Assembly: GCF_003970915.1 (NCBI RefSeq)
Contig: NZ_RXOF01000001.1
Coordinates: forward strand, 682,001-746,000
DNA: 64,000 bases
Direction of reading: 5' to 3'
From: Hymenobacter gummosus
GTDB lineage: Bacteria; Bacteroidota; Bacteroidia; Cytophagales; Hymenobacteraceae
Shown: piece after piece, positions 25,738-35,338 of the stretch
Numbering within the stretch: position 1 is the first letter of the stretch
Layout: every line of letters starts with the position of its first letter
The notes under the pieces: generated by a model
Seen by the model: the letters and a program-made list of their open reading frames with translations, nothing else
What the model was told of the DNA's origin: nothing
The model's database searches: none
Translations under genes and position numbers: made by a program

Positions 25738-26400
25738 ATGCTTGATTCCTGGCTTCGCCCCTACGTCCGCTGGCAGTACCGCGTCCGGGAGCCGGCCCTG
25801 ACCGCGCTGCTGCTCGGGCAGTTGGTGTTGTTGTTCGTGGTCAGCCCGCTGTCCAGCGCGCACGTGTTGACCTACGAAACCGTCAACGGCCTGCAACTGC
25901 TGCTGCTGGGCATTTCCTACTTCGCGCTGCCCCGGCGCAGCTGGGTGCGCACGCTGATTGTGCTGTGCGTGCTGCCGCTGGGGTGGGTGTGGTTCGCCGG
26001 CTCCAACAAATACGTCGGGCTGGCCCTGCGCATGGGCGTCACCGGCAGCATTACCCTCGCCGTAGCGCAAGCCGTCCTGCGGGCCCGGCGGGTGACGCGG
26101 CACCAGTTGCTGGGCGCGGTGGTGGTCTACTTGAACGTCGCCCTGCTGTTCATGGGCGCCTTCATTGCCTTGAACGACCTGCTGCCGCTGGCCTTTACCA
26201 ACGCCGCCCACGGGCCCCTGCGCCCCGGCGAGCTGCTGTATTTCAGCCTGACCACGCTCACGTCCACCGGCTACGGCGACATCCTGCCGGTGCACCCGCT
26301 GGCGCGCAGCCTGGCCAACCTGGAGGCGGTTTTCGGCCAGCTCTTCCTGGCCATCCTGCTCGCGCGCCTGGTGAGCCTGCACGTCAGCAACCGGCGTTAA
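25738..26400 (+). CDS. Two-TM-pore potassium channel family protein
   Basis: A 220-residue protein; ATG 25738 is chosen (MLDSWLRPYVRWQYRVREP), although the frame is open upstream. It has about six hydrophobic segments, the last two flanking a pore loop with the K+ selectivity filter TGYGD (residues 177-181) preceded by YFSLTTLTS. No cytoplasmic RCK domain is present. It is an ion channel of the Ion_trans_2 type, likely potassium-selective in the inner membrane. Confidence 0.88.
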   Translation: MLDSWLRPYVRWQYRVREPALTALLLGQLVLLFVVSPLSSAHVLTYETVNGLQLLLLGISYFALPRRSWVRTLIVLCVLPLGWVWFAGSNKYVGLALRMGVTGSITLAVAQAVLRARRVTRHQLLGAVVVYLNVALLFMGAFIALNDLLPLAFTNAAHGPLRPGELLYFSLTTLTSTGYGDILPVHPLARSLANLEAVFGQLFLAILLARLVSLHVSNRR

Positions 26401-26499
26401 CCCCTGCTGCGTGGGGACCAAGCGTCGGCCGGGCGTCTGGTGCAGCGCAGGTGAAAAGTACCTCATGGCGCACGTCCTTTCATTTTTTACGTTTTGCTT

Positions 26500-27413
26500 A
26501 TGCGCACTGTTGTTTTCATAGGAGGCCTGCTGACGGCAGCGGCCTTGCTGGCCTGGCAGCAGCAGACTCCGATGAGCCAGGCCATCGTGGCGGCCAAGCC
26601 GGTGGTGGCACCGGGGTGCGCTGCCGCCACCGGCTTGGCGCGGGTCGTGTGTCTGGCCGACGCCTTTAAAGCCTCGCTGACGCCCGCCCAACTGGCGCAG
26701 GCACAGCGGGCGTATTCCAAGGCCGACGCGGCCAAGTGGTCGAACTTCCCGCAGCAGTTCACCCGCCCGCAGCGGGTGGGCATTGCGCTCGGCTCGCTCA
26801 CGGCGCCGCAGCTGGCTGCCGCCAAAGCCCTCCTGGCCAGTGTGCTGGCGCAGCAGGTGCCCAACGAAGGGTTCGACGAACTAGAAGGCCTGCTGGCGCT
26901 CGACGACACCATCGCGCAGCATACCCGCAAGTCGGCCTTTGGGGCGGGGAATTATTACCTGGCCCTGCTGGGCACGCCGAGCCTGACCGGGCGCTGGGAG
27001 CTGCAGTACGGGGGCCACCACTACGCCTTCGGCAATACCTACCAAGACGGTCACACGGCGGGCGTAACGCCCAGCTTCCGCGGAGCCGAGCCGGTGACGC
27101 CCGTGCGGGCCGCCGGCCGCACCTTCCACCCGATGGCGCAGGAGCAGGCGGCCGCGGCCACCTTGCTGCAGAGCCTCAGCACCGCCCAGCAGGCCACAGC
27201 CCGGTTGAGCACGACATTCAACGACGTGCTGCTGGGCCCAGGCCAGGATGGACAGTTCCCCGGCACGCGGCAAGGCGTGCGCGTGGGCGAGCTGAGCCCG
27301 GCGCAGCAGCAACTGGCCCTGCAGCTCATCCAGCGGTACGTAAGTGACCTGGAGCCGGCTACGGCTGCCCCGATCCTGGCCCGCTACACGGCGGAGCTGC
27401 CCGCCACATACCT
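26500..27413 (+). pseudogene. DUF3500 gene, 5' part, interrupted by Tn3-family transposon
   Basis: Start ATG 26500 (TTG 26494 also in frame). A signal/anchor precedes a DUF3500 domain (AKWSNFP, RVGIALGSLTAPQLAAAKALL, NEGFDE, NYYLALLGTPS, WELQYGGHHYAFGNTY). Coding sequence is host-like up to 27413, where it meets the transposon repeat; the frame then reads through about 73 foreign codons to 27633. Joined to 42157-42322 it gives a 359-residue protein colinear with the intact paralogue at 43913. The current product lacks the conserved C-terminal part, so it is probably non-functional. Confidence 0.9.
27408..27413. repeat. Target-site duplication, left copy
   Basis: ATACCT immediately outside the left inverted repeat; the same six bases occur immediately outside the right repeat. 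Deleting one copy with the element restores the DUF3500 frame (..A-T-Y-L-A..). Confidence 0.9.
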
Positions 27414-27449
27414 GGCCTTGGTTAAAAGTTTGGTACAAAAGTTAAACGG
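27414..27449 (+). repeat. Left terminal inverted repeat of Tn3-family element
   Basis: 36 bp, begins GGCCTTGGTTAAAAG and ends GTTAAACGG. It matches the reverse complement of 42115-42150 at every position. Length fits the 35-40 bp ends of Tn3-family elements; the outermost bases are not the usual GGGG. Confidence 0.92.
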
Positions 27450-30400
27450 GCGGGGCGGGTGGCTCCTCCCATCGGAAGGCAAAAAGTGCGTCCAGATCGA
27501 AGCGCAGCGAATCTTTCAGCGCTTCGTCGGAGAAATCGAATTCGCCGTGCAGGTTGATGTGCTGCCAGCTCACCGGCGAGCTGGCAGCGATGGCGTCGGC
27601 CACAGCCTGGCGCTCGGCCGCCGGGGCCTGTAGCAGGTATTGGTTTAAGTAGAGGCAATTCCAGCACACGATGACGTTTTGTACCAGCCGCTTGCAGGCA
27701 TCGGCCAGCTGTTGCTCTTCTTTGCCGGCGTAGGGCAACTGCCCGTTCTGCCCGTAGAACACGGCCCGGGCGAGCGAGTGGGTGCTTTCGAGCTTGTCGA
27801 GCTGCTCGTCGATGCGCTTGCGCAGCCCCTGGTCGTCCATGTAGCGCAGCAGAAACTCGGTCTTGACCGCCCGCCCCAGCTCGCGCAGGGCCAGGTACAC
27901 GGGGTGGTGTTAGGAATAGGAGTTGAGGCGCCGCAGCACGGTGGAGGCCGTCACGTGTTTGTGCTTTAGACTAGCTACCAACCGCACCAGCGTGTCCCAC
28001 TGCGCCTCGATCAGCGCCCGGTCCAGGCGCTTGACCGGCGCCAGGCCGTGGGCCGTCAGGTCAGGCACGTCCATGCCGGCGAAGGCATAGAGCTGCTGGT
28101 CCTGGAACGACTGAATGCGCGGGGCGAAGGCTACTTGTATCAGGAAGGTGACGGCGAAATTGACTTCGCTGAAGCCGTGGGTATCGGTCGAGTGAATAGT
28201 CGACTCGACCACGTCGTTGTGCAGCAGCCCGTCGAGCAGGTAGGCCGCCTCGCGCTCGGAGGCGCTGATGGTGACGGAGTGAAACAGCCGGTGCCGGTCG
28301 TCGAGGAAGCCGTAGGAGACGATGCCTTTGTCCTGCCCAAAGTACTTGTAGGAGTGCGTCGCGTGAATGGAATCCACGGTCACGTAGTACTTCTGTCCGT
28401 CGGAGGAGGTGTGCGTCTGGTCCGGGTCGCGCTGGAACAAGCGGCTGACGGGCAGCTTGCCCATCAAGGCAATGACCGCGTCGTTGGCCCGGCGCAGGTT
28501 CTCCAGGGAGAAGTACCAGTTCACGGTGTTTTCCAAGGTGGACTGGGCCACGTGCCTGGCGGCGTGGGCCATGCGCGTCAGGCCCAGGTTGCAGCCGTAG
28601 GCCATCACGGCGGCGAAGAACACGCGGTCGGCCGGGCGGGGCGGGCGGTGGCGCGGGCTCCAGTGCTCCAGGCACGCGGTGAAGCGGCAGGCCTGGTTGA
28701 CCGTGTGCAGGGCCTCGTGCAGCGAAATCAGGCCCGGCGCGGGAAACAAGGGCCGCGGCGGCGGGGCCTCCTCGTCCGCCGGCCGGGCCGGGGTGAGGAA
28801 GCGGGGCCGTCCGCCCCCGGCCCGCGGCTTCACCCCGGGGTTGGTGCCGGCCGCCAGCCGCCCGAAGGTGTGGGCAAAGGCCGCCGCCAGCTGGGCCTGC
28901 AGCGCGTCCAGGAAGGGCCCGGGCGTGCGCAGGTGCGTCAGGTTCGTGCGCACGAGCAGCTCCTCGCGTTGCGCGGCCCACGCGGCCGCGTCGAGCAGGT
29001 AGGTGTCGAAGGGGCGGTAGCGCAACAAGTGCGCCAGGTTGAGTTTGCCCGCTTTCAGGTGGTCGGCCACGTAGCCCGCCAGCAGGGCCTTGTAGAGCGA
29101 CACGGGACTGGCCGCGGCGGCCAGGGCCGCCCGCTCGGCCGGTTTGAGAAACCCCGTCGGCGGCTGGCTGCCCAGCTGGCCGTCGCGCGCCCGGTAGTGC
29201 TGCAGGGCCTGCACCAGGGGGCTGTCGGCCGGGCCGTCGTAAGTTACGCGGCGCAGGATGTCGCCCAGCCGCCGCTGCAGGGCGCGGGAGCGTTCCTCGA
29301 CGACCTGGTAGTAGGGGCCGCTGGCGTTGCCGGCGCCGCCCTTGCGCAGCCGCTGGGCGCAGGTGCGCACCTGCGCGAAGGCCGCCACGTCCGGCGTCTG
29401 CAGCCAGGCCAGCAGGGCGGCTACCTTCTCGTCGTTGGTGCGGTCGAAGGCGAAGGCCACGTGCTCCAGGGCGGCCAGGGCCGCGCCGTGGGCCACGACC
29501 CCGTCGAGCACCTGCCGCCACTGGGCGGCCGTGTCCTGCTGCTGGCGGTAGACACGTTCCTGCGTGTCGCGCTGGGCGGCGTTGCGGTGGGTCTGCACGG
29601 CTTGCTGCAAGGTTTCGGTGAGCAGGTCGCCGAGCTGGTAGTACTGGTAGATGACGAAGCAGAGCACCATCAGGTACTTCTTGTCGGCCTGCTGCCGCAC
29701 TTGAAAGACCTGGGCCCGCTCCACGTAGCGGGCGTAGTAGCGCACCACCTCCTCCGACAAGTCCAGCGCCTGCACCACCGGGTACACCTGCCCAAACAGG
29801 GCTTGCAGCACGGCGTAGTCCTGCACGTTGGCGCGGATGGCGGCGGCGCGCATCAGCTCCCGGCTGCGCTTGAGCGTGGTCAGGCGGTAAGGCCGGTGGG
29901 AATGCGCCGGCTCGTCGGCCGCGGTGGCGAACAAGCCGTCGAGCTGCTGGCGCACGGCGGGCGTGAGCAACGCCGCCAGGTGGGTGGTGAGCTGCTGCTC
30001 GACGGCGCGGAAAGCGTCCGTGACCACGCCGGCCAGCGCGGCGTAGATGGGCACCTCCCAGCGGCGGGCCCGCAGCGTGTCCACGGCCGCGCGGAAGACG
30101 GCGGTCGGGTTCAGCTGCTGGCGGGCGAAGTGCATCACCTGCGCGCGCACGGCCGCCTCGACCTGCTCGAAGGGGGCCACGCCGCACTGCTGCAGAATCA
30201 GCTGGCGGTGGTGAAAGCGGGTGGCTTTGTCGTAGCGCTCCCACGCGATGGGACCCAGGCGGAAGCGTTGCTGCACGTAGGCGCAGTCGGCGGCCCGGAA
30301 CCGGTCGGCCGGGTAAAACCGCCCGGTGGCCTGAAAATAGCTCACCTGCACCGCGAAGCCGCCCCGGCTGTGGGGGGTGACGAGGCTGCCGAGCACCTGC

Positions 30401-30513
30401 GCGGCCCAGTCGGGCAGGTGGCAGTAGAGCTTGCGCTGGGCGGCGGTCCACTTGGGCGGGTGCTCGAAGGCGCGCCGCTGCGCGTCGTCGAGCAAGGGCA
30501 GGTGCCGGGCCAC
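27442..30513 (-). pseudogene. tnpA: Tn3-family transposase tnpA, split by an in-frame TAA
   Basis: Starts at GTG 30513, 4 bp after tnpR. An N-terminal part and a long DDE-type Tn3 transposase domain are seen (SSDGQKYYVTVDSIHA; HSTDTHGFSE with two expected catalytic Asp). The frame stops at TAA 27910-27912 after NSYS and continues in the same frame with HHPVYLALRELGRAVKTEF...CWNCLYL...WQHINLHGEFDF, the conserved C-terminus of the family. CAA to TAA (Gln to stop) explains it by one base change. Full length would be about 1,023 residues, normal for TnpA. The third catalytic acid is expected after the stop (inference), so the truncated form should be inactive unless read through. Confidence 0.9.
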
Positions 30514-30517
30514 GGGC

Positions 30518-31090
30518 CTACCGGGCGGTCGGGGCCTGCAGCGCCAGCTGGCGGCGGTAGCGCTTGACGCTCGACTCGCTCACGCCGGTGGCGGCCACGG
30601 CCTGGTGCACGGACATGCCCGCGTCCAGGCAGGCCTTGACCTTGGCCAGCTTCGCCGCGTCCGCCCCGGCGCGGCGGCCCAGGTGCTTGCCCTGCGCCTT
30701 GGCCAGGGCGATGCCCGCCGTGGCCCGCTCGCGGATGCTCTCGCGGTCGTACTCGGCCAGGGCGGCGAAGATGCCCAGCACCAGCCGCCCGGCCGGCGTG
30801 GCCGTGTCGATGCCCAGGTCCAGAGCGACGAAGCGCACCTGGCGCTCGTGCAGGGCGGCCACCACCTGCAGGATGTGGGCGCTGTTGCGGCCCAGCCGGT
30901 TCAGGCGCGCCACGGTCACCGTGTCGCCGGCGCGCACGCCGGCCAGCAGCTCCTGCAGGGCCGGGCGCTGGGTGGCGGTGCCGCTGATCTTTTCCTGGTA
31001 GATGCGCTCCACCCCGGCCGCCTGCAGCTGGTCGAGTTGGGTGTCGAGGTGCTGGTCTTTGGCCGAGACGCGGGCGTAGCCGAAATGCAT
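30518..31090 (-). CDS. tnpR: Serine recombinase (Tn3 resolvase)
   Basis: A 190-residue resolvase/invertase. N-terminal catalytic domain with GYARVSAKDQ (nucleophile Ser9), RLNRLGRNSAHI and FAALAEYDRESIRERATAGIALAKAQGK; C-terminal helix-turn-helix (AGMSVHQAVAATGVSESSVKRYRRQL). It resolves cointegrates made by TnpA at a res site, which should lie in the region just upstream (31091-31220). Transcribed with tnpA (4-bp gap). Confidence 0.93.
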   Translation of the reverse strand: MHFGYARVSAKDQHLDTQLDQLQAAGVERIYQEKISGTATQRPALQELLAGVRAGDTVTVARLNRLGRNSAHILQVVAALHERQVRFVALDLGIDTATPAGRLVLGIFAALAEYDRESIRERATAGIALAKAQGKHLGRRAGADAAKLAKVKACLDAGMSVHQAVAATGVSESSVKRYRRQLALQAPTAR

Positions 31091-31220
31091 GGAAACGGGT
31101 CAACAAGATGGGGCCAGCAAGATACGACGGTGGCCCCACTTTCTGGCCCCGCTTTTATCGGCTCCTCCGGTAGTGGTTGGCGGGGGCCAGCAGGGTACAC
31201 CTTCCTGAACCCCTTAATAA
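31091..31220. promoter_or_regulatory. Candidate res site / tnpR promoter region
   Basis: Directly upstream of tnpR. Contains inverted GGGGCCA (31110-31116) and TGGCCCC (31131-31137) and a further CTGGCCCC at 31143-31150, i.e. repeated half-sites as expected for resolvase-binding subsites. Position fits; no consensus check was possible. Confidence 0.35.
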
Positions 31221-31307
31221 TTGCCATCAATAGGCCCTACACAAGTCGGTTCTTACCTCACTTCAAAACCATCTAACAACTTCGGTGAGCCGCCATTATT
31301 TGACAAA

Positions 31308-32159
31308 TTAAAGAGATATCAATACATCTCTCACTTTTTGCATCAGCCACATAGGTGTGCTTGTAGCACCACAGATTCCGACAGTTTGGTTTGCGCCGAA
31401 CCACTCAACCTGGATTGCTTGTGGCTCGGAAACGAAATGGCTATTGGTATTTGCAGATTTGCACACCTCATAAAGCGTCCGACCATTCGAACTTTTGCTA
31501 CCGGCCACGAACACCACTTGATCATGTTGAGTAGCGAAGTGGTGGAGTGACTGATCACGGTTACTCACTTGGCGGCAAATAGTATCATGCGCATCGATGC
31601 TGAACCCCATTTTTACCAAGGACTGTCGCAGTTGGTAAAACTTCTCTGCGCTTTGGGTCGTTTGGCTGTATATAGTAATGTGTTGAGGCAAGGGGTGCTT
31701 GAGCAGTTCCTCCAAGCTTTCGAACACCACAGCGTTGTGCTGGGTCTGGCCAACTAACCCGAGTACCTCCGCATGCGTGGCCTTGCCGAAAATGAAGATA
31801 CTGTTGCCTCGGTCGTAGCTGGATTTGATGCGATTTTGCAGTTTCAACACCACTGGACAACTGGCATCTATCAAAGTCAAGTTATTAGCTAATGCTGTTC
31901 TATAGGTGCTGGGCGGTTCGCCGTGGGCGCGGATCAAAACCGCTTCATCCCGCAGGTGATTTAACTTATCGTGATCGATTATACGCAGGCCTTTGTCTAT
32001 CAGTCGCTGTACTTCCGCTTCATTGTGTACTATATCACCCAAACAATACAAATAGCTGCTCGCCTCGAGAAAAGACTCCGCCATCTGAACCGCATACACA
32101 ACACCAAAGCAAAAGCCTGAGCCTGGGTCTATACGGACTTGCAAGGACAGTGTCGCCAT
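31308..32159 (-). CDS. ispH: 4-hydroxy-3-methylbut-2-enyl diphosphate reductase
   Basis: A 283-residue IspH/LytB. The three [4Fe-4S] cysteines are present: Cys17 (GFCFGV), Cys101 (DASCPVV), Cys195 (DTICRQVSNR). Substrate-binding residues are also seen: His45 (GDIVHN), His79 (IRAHGE), His129 and Glu131 (THAEVLGL), SQTTQS and GSKSSNG. It makes IPP and DMAPP from HMBPP in the last step of the MEP pathway. It is a passenger of the Tn3 element, AT-richer than the host genes, and reads toward tnpR. Whether it supplements or replaces a chromosomal copy is unknown. Its location near a lycopene cyclase supports a role in carotenoid precursor supply. Confidence 0.93.
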   Translation of the reverse strand: MATLSLQVRIDPGSGFCFGVVYAVQMAESFLEASSYLYCLGDIVHNEAEVQRLIDKGLRIIDHDKLNHLRDEAVLIRAHGEPPSTYRTALANNLTLIDASCPVVLKLQNRIKSSYDRGNSIFIFGKATHAEVLGLVGQTQHNAVVFESLEELLKHPLPQHITIYSQTTQSAEKFYQLRQSLVKMGFSIDAHDTICRQVSNRDQSLHHFATQHDQVVFVAGSKSSNGRTLYEVCKSANTNSHFVSEPQAIQVEWFGANQTVGICGATSTPMWLMQKVRDVLISL

Positions 32160-32230
32160 ACATGTGCAAATTCAAAGATATATTCAATTATAAGGTATGC
32201 TGAGTTGATAACTAAATGATTGGGCGGTGT

Positions 32231-33246
32231 TCTAAGTGTATAGTCCCAGAGTGAGCTGGGGCGGGTCGCGAGTGAAGGTAGCTGGGTTTTTCTGGTGCTG
32301 AGCACAGATGAACTCGTGCAGGGTAAGGCCGCGCAATGTTTTTAGGCGTTTGGCGTGGTTGCAAGCCAACAGGAAGGCCTGCAGGTGCTCGTTTAACTGG
32401 GCGGTAGTTTCGTAGTGGTAGAGCAGCACGGTCGCTTCTTTGCGGGTGCGGTTCATGCGTTCGACCTGGCCGTTGGTCCTCGGGTGGGCCGGCTTGGTGA
32501 AGTAGAGTTCGATGCCGTGCGCGTCGTAGGTGCGGCCGAAGGTGTAGCGGCCGGCAGGGGGTTGACGGCGCATATTGCCGAACTGAGTGCCGTTGTCGGT
32601 GAGCACCCTGTGCATCTGATAAGGCACCGCCGCCAGCACCCGGCGCAGGAACTCGGCGGCCAGCATCTTGACGGCGCGGGGCTGCAGTTCGGCAAGGGCC
32701 ACCAAGATGCTGGTGCGGTCGATGGGCACAAACAGGTACACGCGGCCTTGCTCGGTGTGCACTTAGGCGAAATCTACGTGCAGGTAGACGATAGGATACG
32801 CCTTGGATTTTTTCCTCAGACGGCTCTTTCCGTCCGCGCTCAGAGGCAAGCAGCTGATGCCGTGGCGCTGGAACAGCCGGTGCAAGGCCGAGCGGTTCAG
32901 GCGCGGATCGTGGCCGGCAGCGCGTAAAGGCAATCGTCCAGCGGCAAGAACGTGTGCTGACGAAAGGGTACGGCAATGGCCTATTGTTTCTGGCTTAGCA
33001 CCGTCAAGGCGGGCGTAGGCCTCACCACCGCATCTCGCGAGGCGGTGCGCTTGCGCCACTTGGCCACCGTTTTGGGATTGATGCCGTGGCGCCGCACTAG
33101 GCTTTGGTATCTTTCCGAACTACGCAAGATAGCGGCCCGGATTGCCGCCGCCCGAGCGGGCGCTGCCGTGGAGTACTTGTCCCATAAGGCGATGCGAAAG
33201 GTGACGCCGAAAGATATACTACCACGCTCCGCGACTATACACCTAG
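32231..33246 (-). mobile_element. IS481-family remnant
   Basis: Ends are an imperfect inverted repeat: CTAAGTGTATAGTC (32232-32245) and its near-complement GACTATACACCTAG (33233-33246), extended by imperfect matches inward. It contains a decayed transposase gene. It is nested inside the Tn3-family element between ispH and the DUF2141 operon. Confidence 0.75.
32232..33185 (-). pseudogene. IS481-family transposase, decayed
   Basis: Start MGQVLHGSA (ATG at 33185). Typical pieces are found in changing frames: RRHGINPKTVAKWRKR, DAVVRPTPALTVLS, FRQHTFLPLDDCLYALPATI, LNRSALHRLFQRHGIS, KSKAYPIVYLHVDFA, then VYLFVPIDRTSI, VLTDNGTQFG, HPRTNGQVERMNRT (integrase-core DDE). There are frameshifts near 33130 and 32920, a TAG at 32981-32983 and an in-frame TAA at 32763-32765. 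It is therefore inactive and older than the Tn3 ends, which are perfect. Confidence 0.88.
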
Positions 33247-33487
33247 CTAGACCACCTCATTTTTACCGGAAACTGTCCGAATCGTGTGCTATCGTGCTGC
33301 TGGAGAACTAACATGCTTCGCGTCAGCTTGCCTGAGAGGTCACAACCACAGGGTGTAGTCCCAAAGATGCGAGGGGCCTCACATCGAACCCTGTTTCTCT
33401 CTACATTTACATCAATGGACTCCTGACATCCTCATCTCGTCCGGACGGTCCCTACCTAATTTATCGTCAAAGCACTCATTCTGGAAT
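33247..33487. other. Intergenic region before DUF2141 operon
   Basis: No gene recognised. It lies between the IS481 remnant and the passenger operon and should contain the promoter of the operon beginning at 33488. AT-richer than the host. Confidence 0.4.
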
Positions 33488-33961
33488 ATGAAACTGTTGC
33501 TATTGCTGCTGGGGGCTGCGCTATGCATGGGGGCAGAATACATTGATAAGACCGCGACATCCAGGGTTGCTAATGCGCCCTTGACTATTACGGTAACCGG
33601 TATAAAACCCAATCATGGGAAAGTACTGGTGGCTGTCCTGGACCGCAATGAATTTGTGGACGCCGGAAGCAAGGTGCCTAAATATTACCGATTGCTTGAT
33701 GGCAAAACGATGGAAGAACGGGCAGTATTTGAAAATCTGCCCTATGGCGAGTACGCCATCGGTTGTTATCAGGATGTTAACGGCAATTTGCTACTGGATA
33801 AAAACTTGGCAGGCATACCTGTGGAGGATTTTGCTTTTTCCAATAATCCTTCCGCAAAGTGGAAGAAACCAACTTACGATCAATCAAAAATCGCTTATAG
33901 TAACTCGCATCACTATTTCCCCATCGTTATCAAGCCTTGGATCAAGTATTGGAACGAGTAA
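33488..33961 (+). CDS. DUF2141-domain exported protein
   Basis: A 157-residue protein with signal peptide (MKLLLLLLGAALCMGAEY). The DUF2141 beta-sandwich is recognised by LTITVTGIKPNHGKVLVAVLDRNEF, ENLPYGEYAIGCYQDVNGNLLLDKNLAGIPVEDFAFSNN. The DVNGN-LLD segment looks calcium-binding-like. It is the first gene of a passenger operon (33488-36756); the next gene begins 21 bp downstream. The molecular function of DUF2141 is not known. Confidence 0.85.
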   Translation: MKLLLLLLGAALCMGAEYIDKTATSRVANAPLTITVTGIKPNHGKVLVAVLDRNEFVDAGSKVPKYYRLLDGKTMEERAVFENLPYGEYAIGCYQDVNGNLLLDKNLAGIPVEDFAFSNNPSAKWKKPTYDQSKIAYSNSHHYFPIVIKPWIKYWNE

Positions 33962-33982
33962 ACTTCAGCCAAACCTTCATGT

Positions 33983-35338
33983 ATGAACCAAGACACTAAG
34001 AAGCAGGAAAAACGTGTGGCTGTGATTGGCGCAGGTATTACTGGCCTTTCCAACGCCGTGCATTTGCTTAAATCGGGTTATGCCGTTAAGGTGTATGAAA
34101 AGCAATCGGCGCCGGGTGGGGTATGGAACAACTTGTCAAATTCCGGTTCGTACCTGCAAACCAATTCCTTGCATTATCACTTCGCTAGTGGCGTTCGTTG
34201 GAAAAGCAAGCATCCAGACCGCGCGGAGATACGACAGCAAATAGCTAAGGTATGTGCTTCGTTGCCAGCTGGAGTAGTTGAGTTTGATACCCCGGTGGAA
34301 CGGGTGCGTTTTGACGCAGATCAAGTACAGGTTACGGTTCAAGGACGCGAGGAAACCTTTGACGGCATTATCGTAGCTACTGGCCTTCACCAAGCGCCGT
34401 TTACCCCACCTGAATACCGCAGCTTCGGTGGTGAGGTTAAGCATTTTGTGGAACTGGATACAATCCAGGACCTAGATCAGAAAAAGGTTGTCGTTGTCGG
34501 ATGCGGACCTAGTGCCATGGAAGCCTTGCGTTCATTGAGTTCTAGCGCGAAGCAAATTCACTTAGTTTGCGACAAACCTAGATGGATTTATCCTTCTATT
34601 TTTTTATACAATTTGCTCATATTCATGCCCTGGTCGAGGCCAAATCAGTGGCTTGACCGAAGAATACACAAAGTTCTGAGCAAGCATTATCACAAATTCG
34701 GCTTGCAGCACATGATGCCGGCGACCAGTCCGGTACGGACAAACCCGGGATCCATCTGGAAAGAATTCTTTCCCAACTCGAAGCAGTCCCATGTTCACCT
34801 GCATTCGCACGCCAAGATCAGCGGCTTTGATGGCCGCCGAATAATGTTTGCTGACGGAAGAAGTATTTCCGACGTGGATGTGCTTGTGGCTTGCACCGGC
34901 TGGCAACCGTTGGAATTCCCTTTCTTTGATCCCGGGCTAGCGGAGGTTGTCCAATTTCACGTAACGAAAGTTGGCTACTTGTATTTACACGAGGTAGTGC
35001 CAGGTTACCCGAGGATGGTCCTTGCCAACTACAAAAGCGGCATTGGATCCACCGGACTAGCCCCCTTCATTAGTTCCATATTGCTGCAGAACGCGCTGGA
35101 GCAAGCCAGCATTTATCCCAGCAAAATCCAGCAAGAAAGTTGGATTGCGCAGGAAAAACTAAGGTGGGCCAGTGCCCCATTGGTATTTCAAACGATAAAC
35201 GTGTTCGAGTCGTTTGTACAGACCTTTCTGTTTTTTTCTCATCCGCGCCGAATTTTCTGGTTTCTACGCAAAATGTCCTTGCGCTATATTGGCAAGCTCC
35301 CTTCCCGCTTTAATTACCGGCCTGAGACCAGTGTATGA
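33983..35338 (+). CDS. Flavin-containing monooxygenase-like oxidoreductase
   Basis: A 451-residue protein. FAD-binding Rossmann motif at the N-terminus (VAVIGAGITGLSNAVHLLKSG, with YEKQSAPGGVW) and a second dinucleotide-binding motif (KVVVVGCGPSAMEALRSL) for NAD(P)H, plus ATGLHQAPF between them. This is the layout of class B flavin monooxygenases and related reductases. The FMO fingerprint appears in altered form (SFGGEVKHFVEL). The C-terminal part has hydrophobic stretches (FVQTFLFFSHPRRIFWFLRK), suggesting membrane association. The stop overlaps the next start (ATGA). Confidence 0.82.
   Translation: MNQDTKKQEKRVAVIGAGITGLSNAVHLLKSGYAVKVYEKQSAPGGVWNNLSNSGSYLQTNSLHYHFASGVRWKSKHPDRAEIRQQIAKVCASLPAGVVEFDTPVERVRFDADQVQVTVQGREETFDGIIVATGLHQAPFTPPEYRSFGGEVKHFVELDTIQDLDQKKVVVVGCGPSAMEALRSLSSSAKQIHLVCDKPRWIYPSIFLYNLLIFMPWSRPNQWLDRRIHKVLSKHYHKFGLQHMMPATSPVRTNPGSIWKEFFPNSKQSHVHLHSHAKISGFDGRRIMFADGRSISDVDVLVACTGWQPLEFPFFDPGLAEVVQFHVTKVGYLYLHEVVPGYPRMVLANYKSGIGSTGLAPFISSILLQNALEQASIYPSKIQQESWIAQEKLRWASAPLVFQTINVFESFVQTFLFFSHPRRIFWFLRKMSLRYIGKLPSRFNYRPETSV

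Noticed and set aside
28048-30567. An 839-codon open frame opposite tnpA, and a 796-codon frame in another register
   Set aside because: Both are shadows of the GC-rich tnpA gene: compositions are Gly/Arg/Val/Gln-rich, without domains, while the tnpA frame shows conserved motifs throughout.
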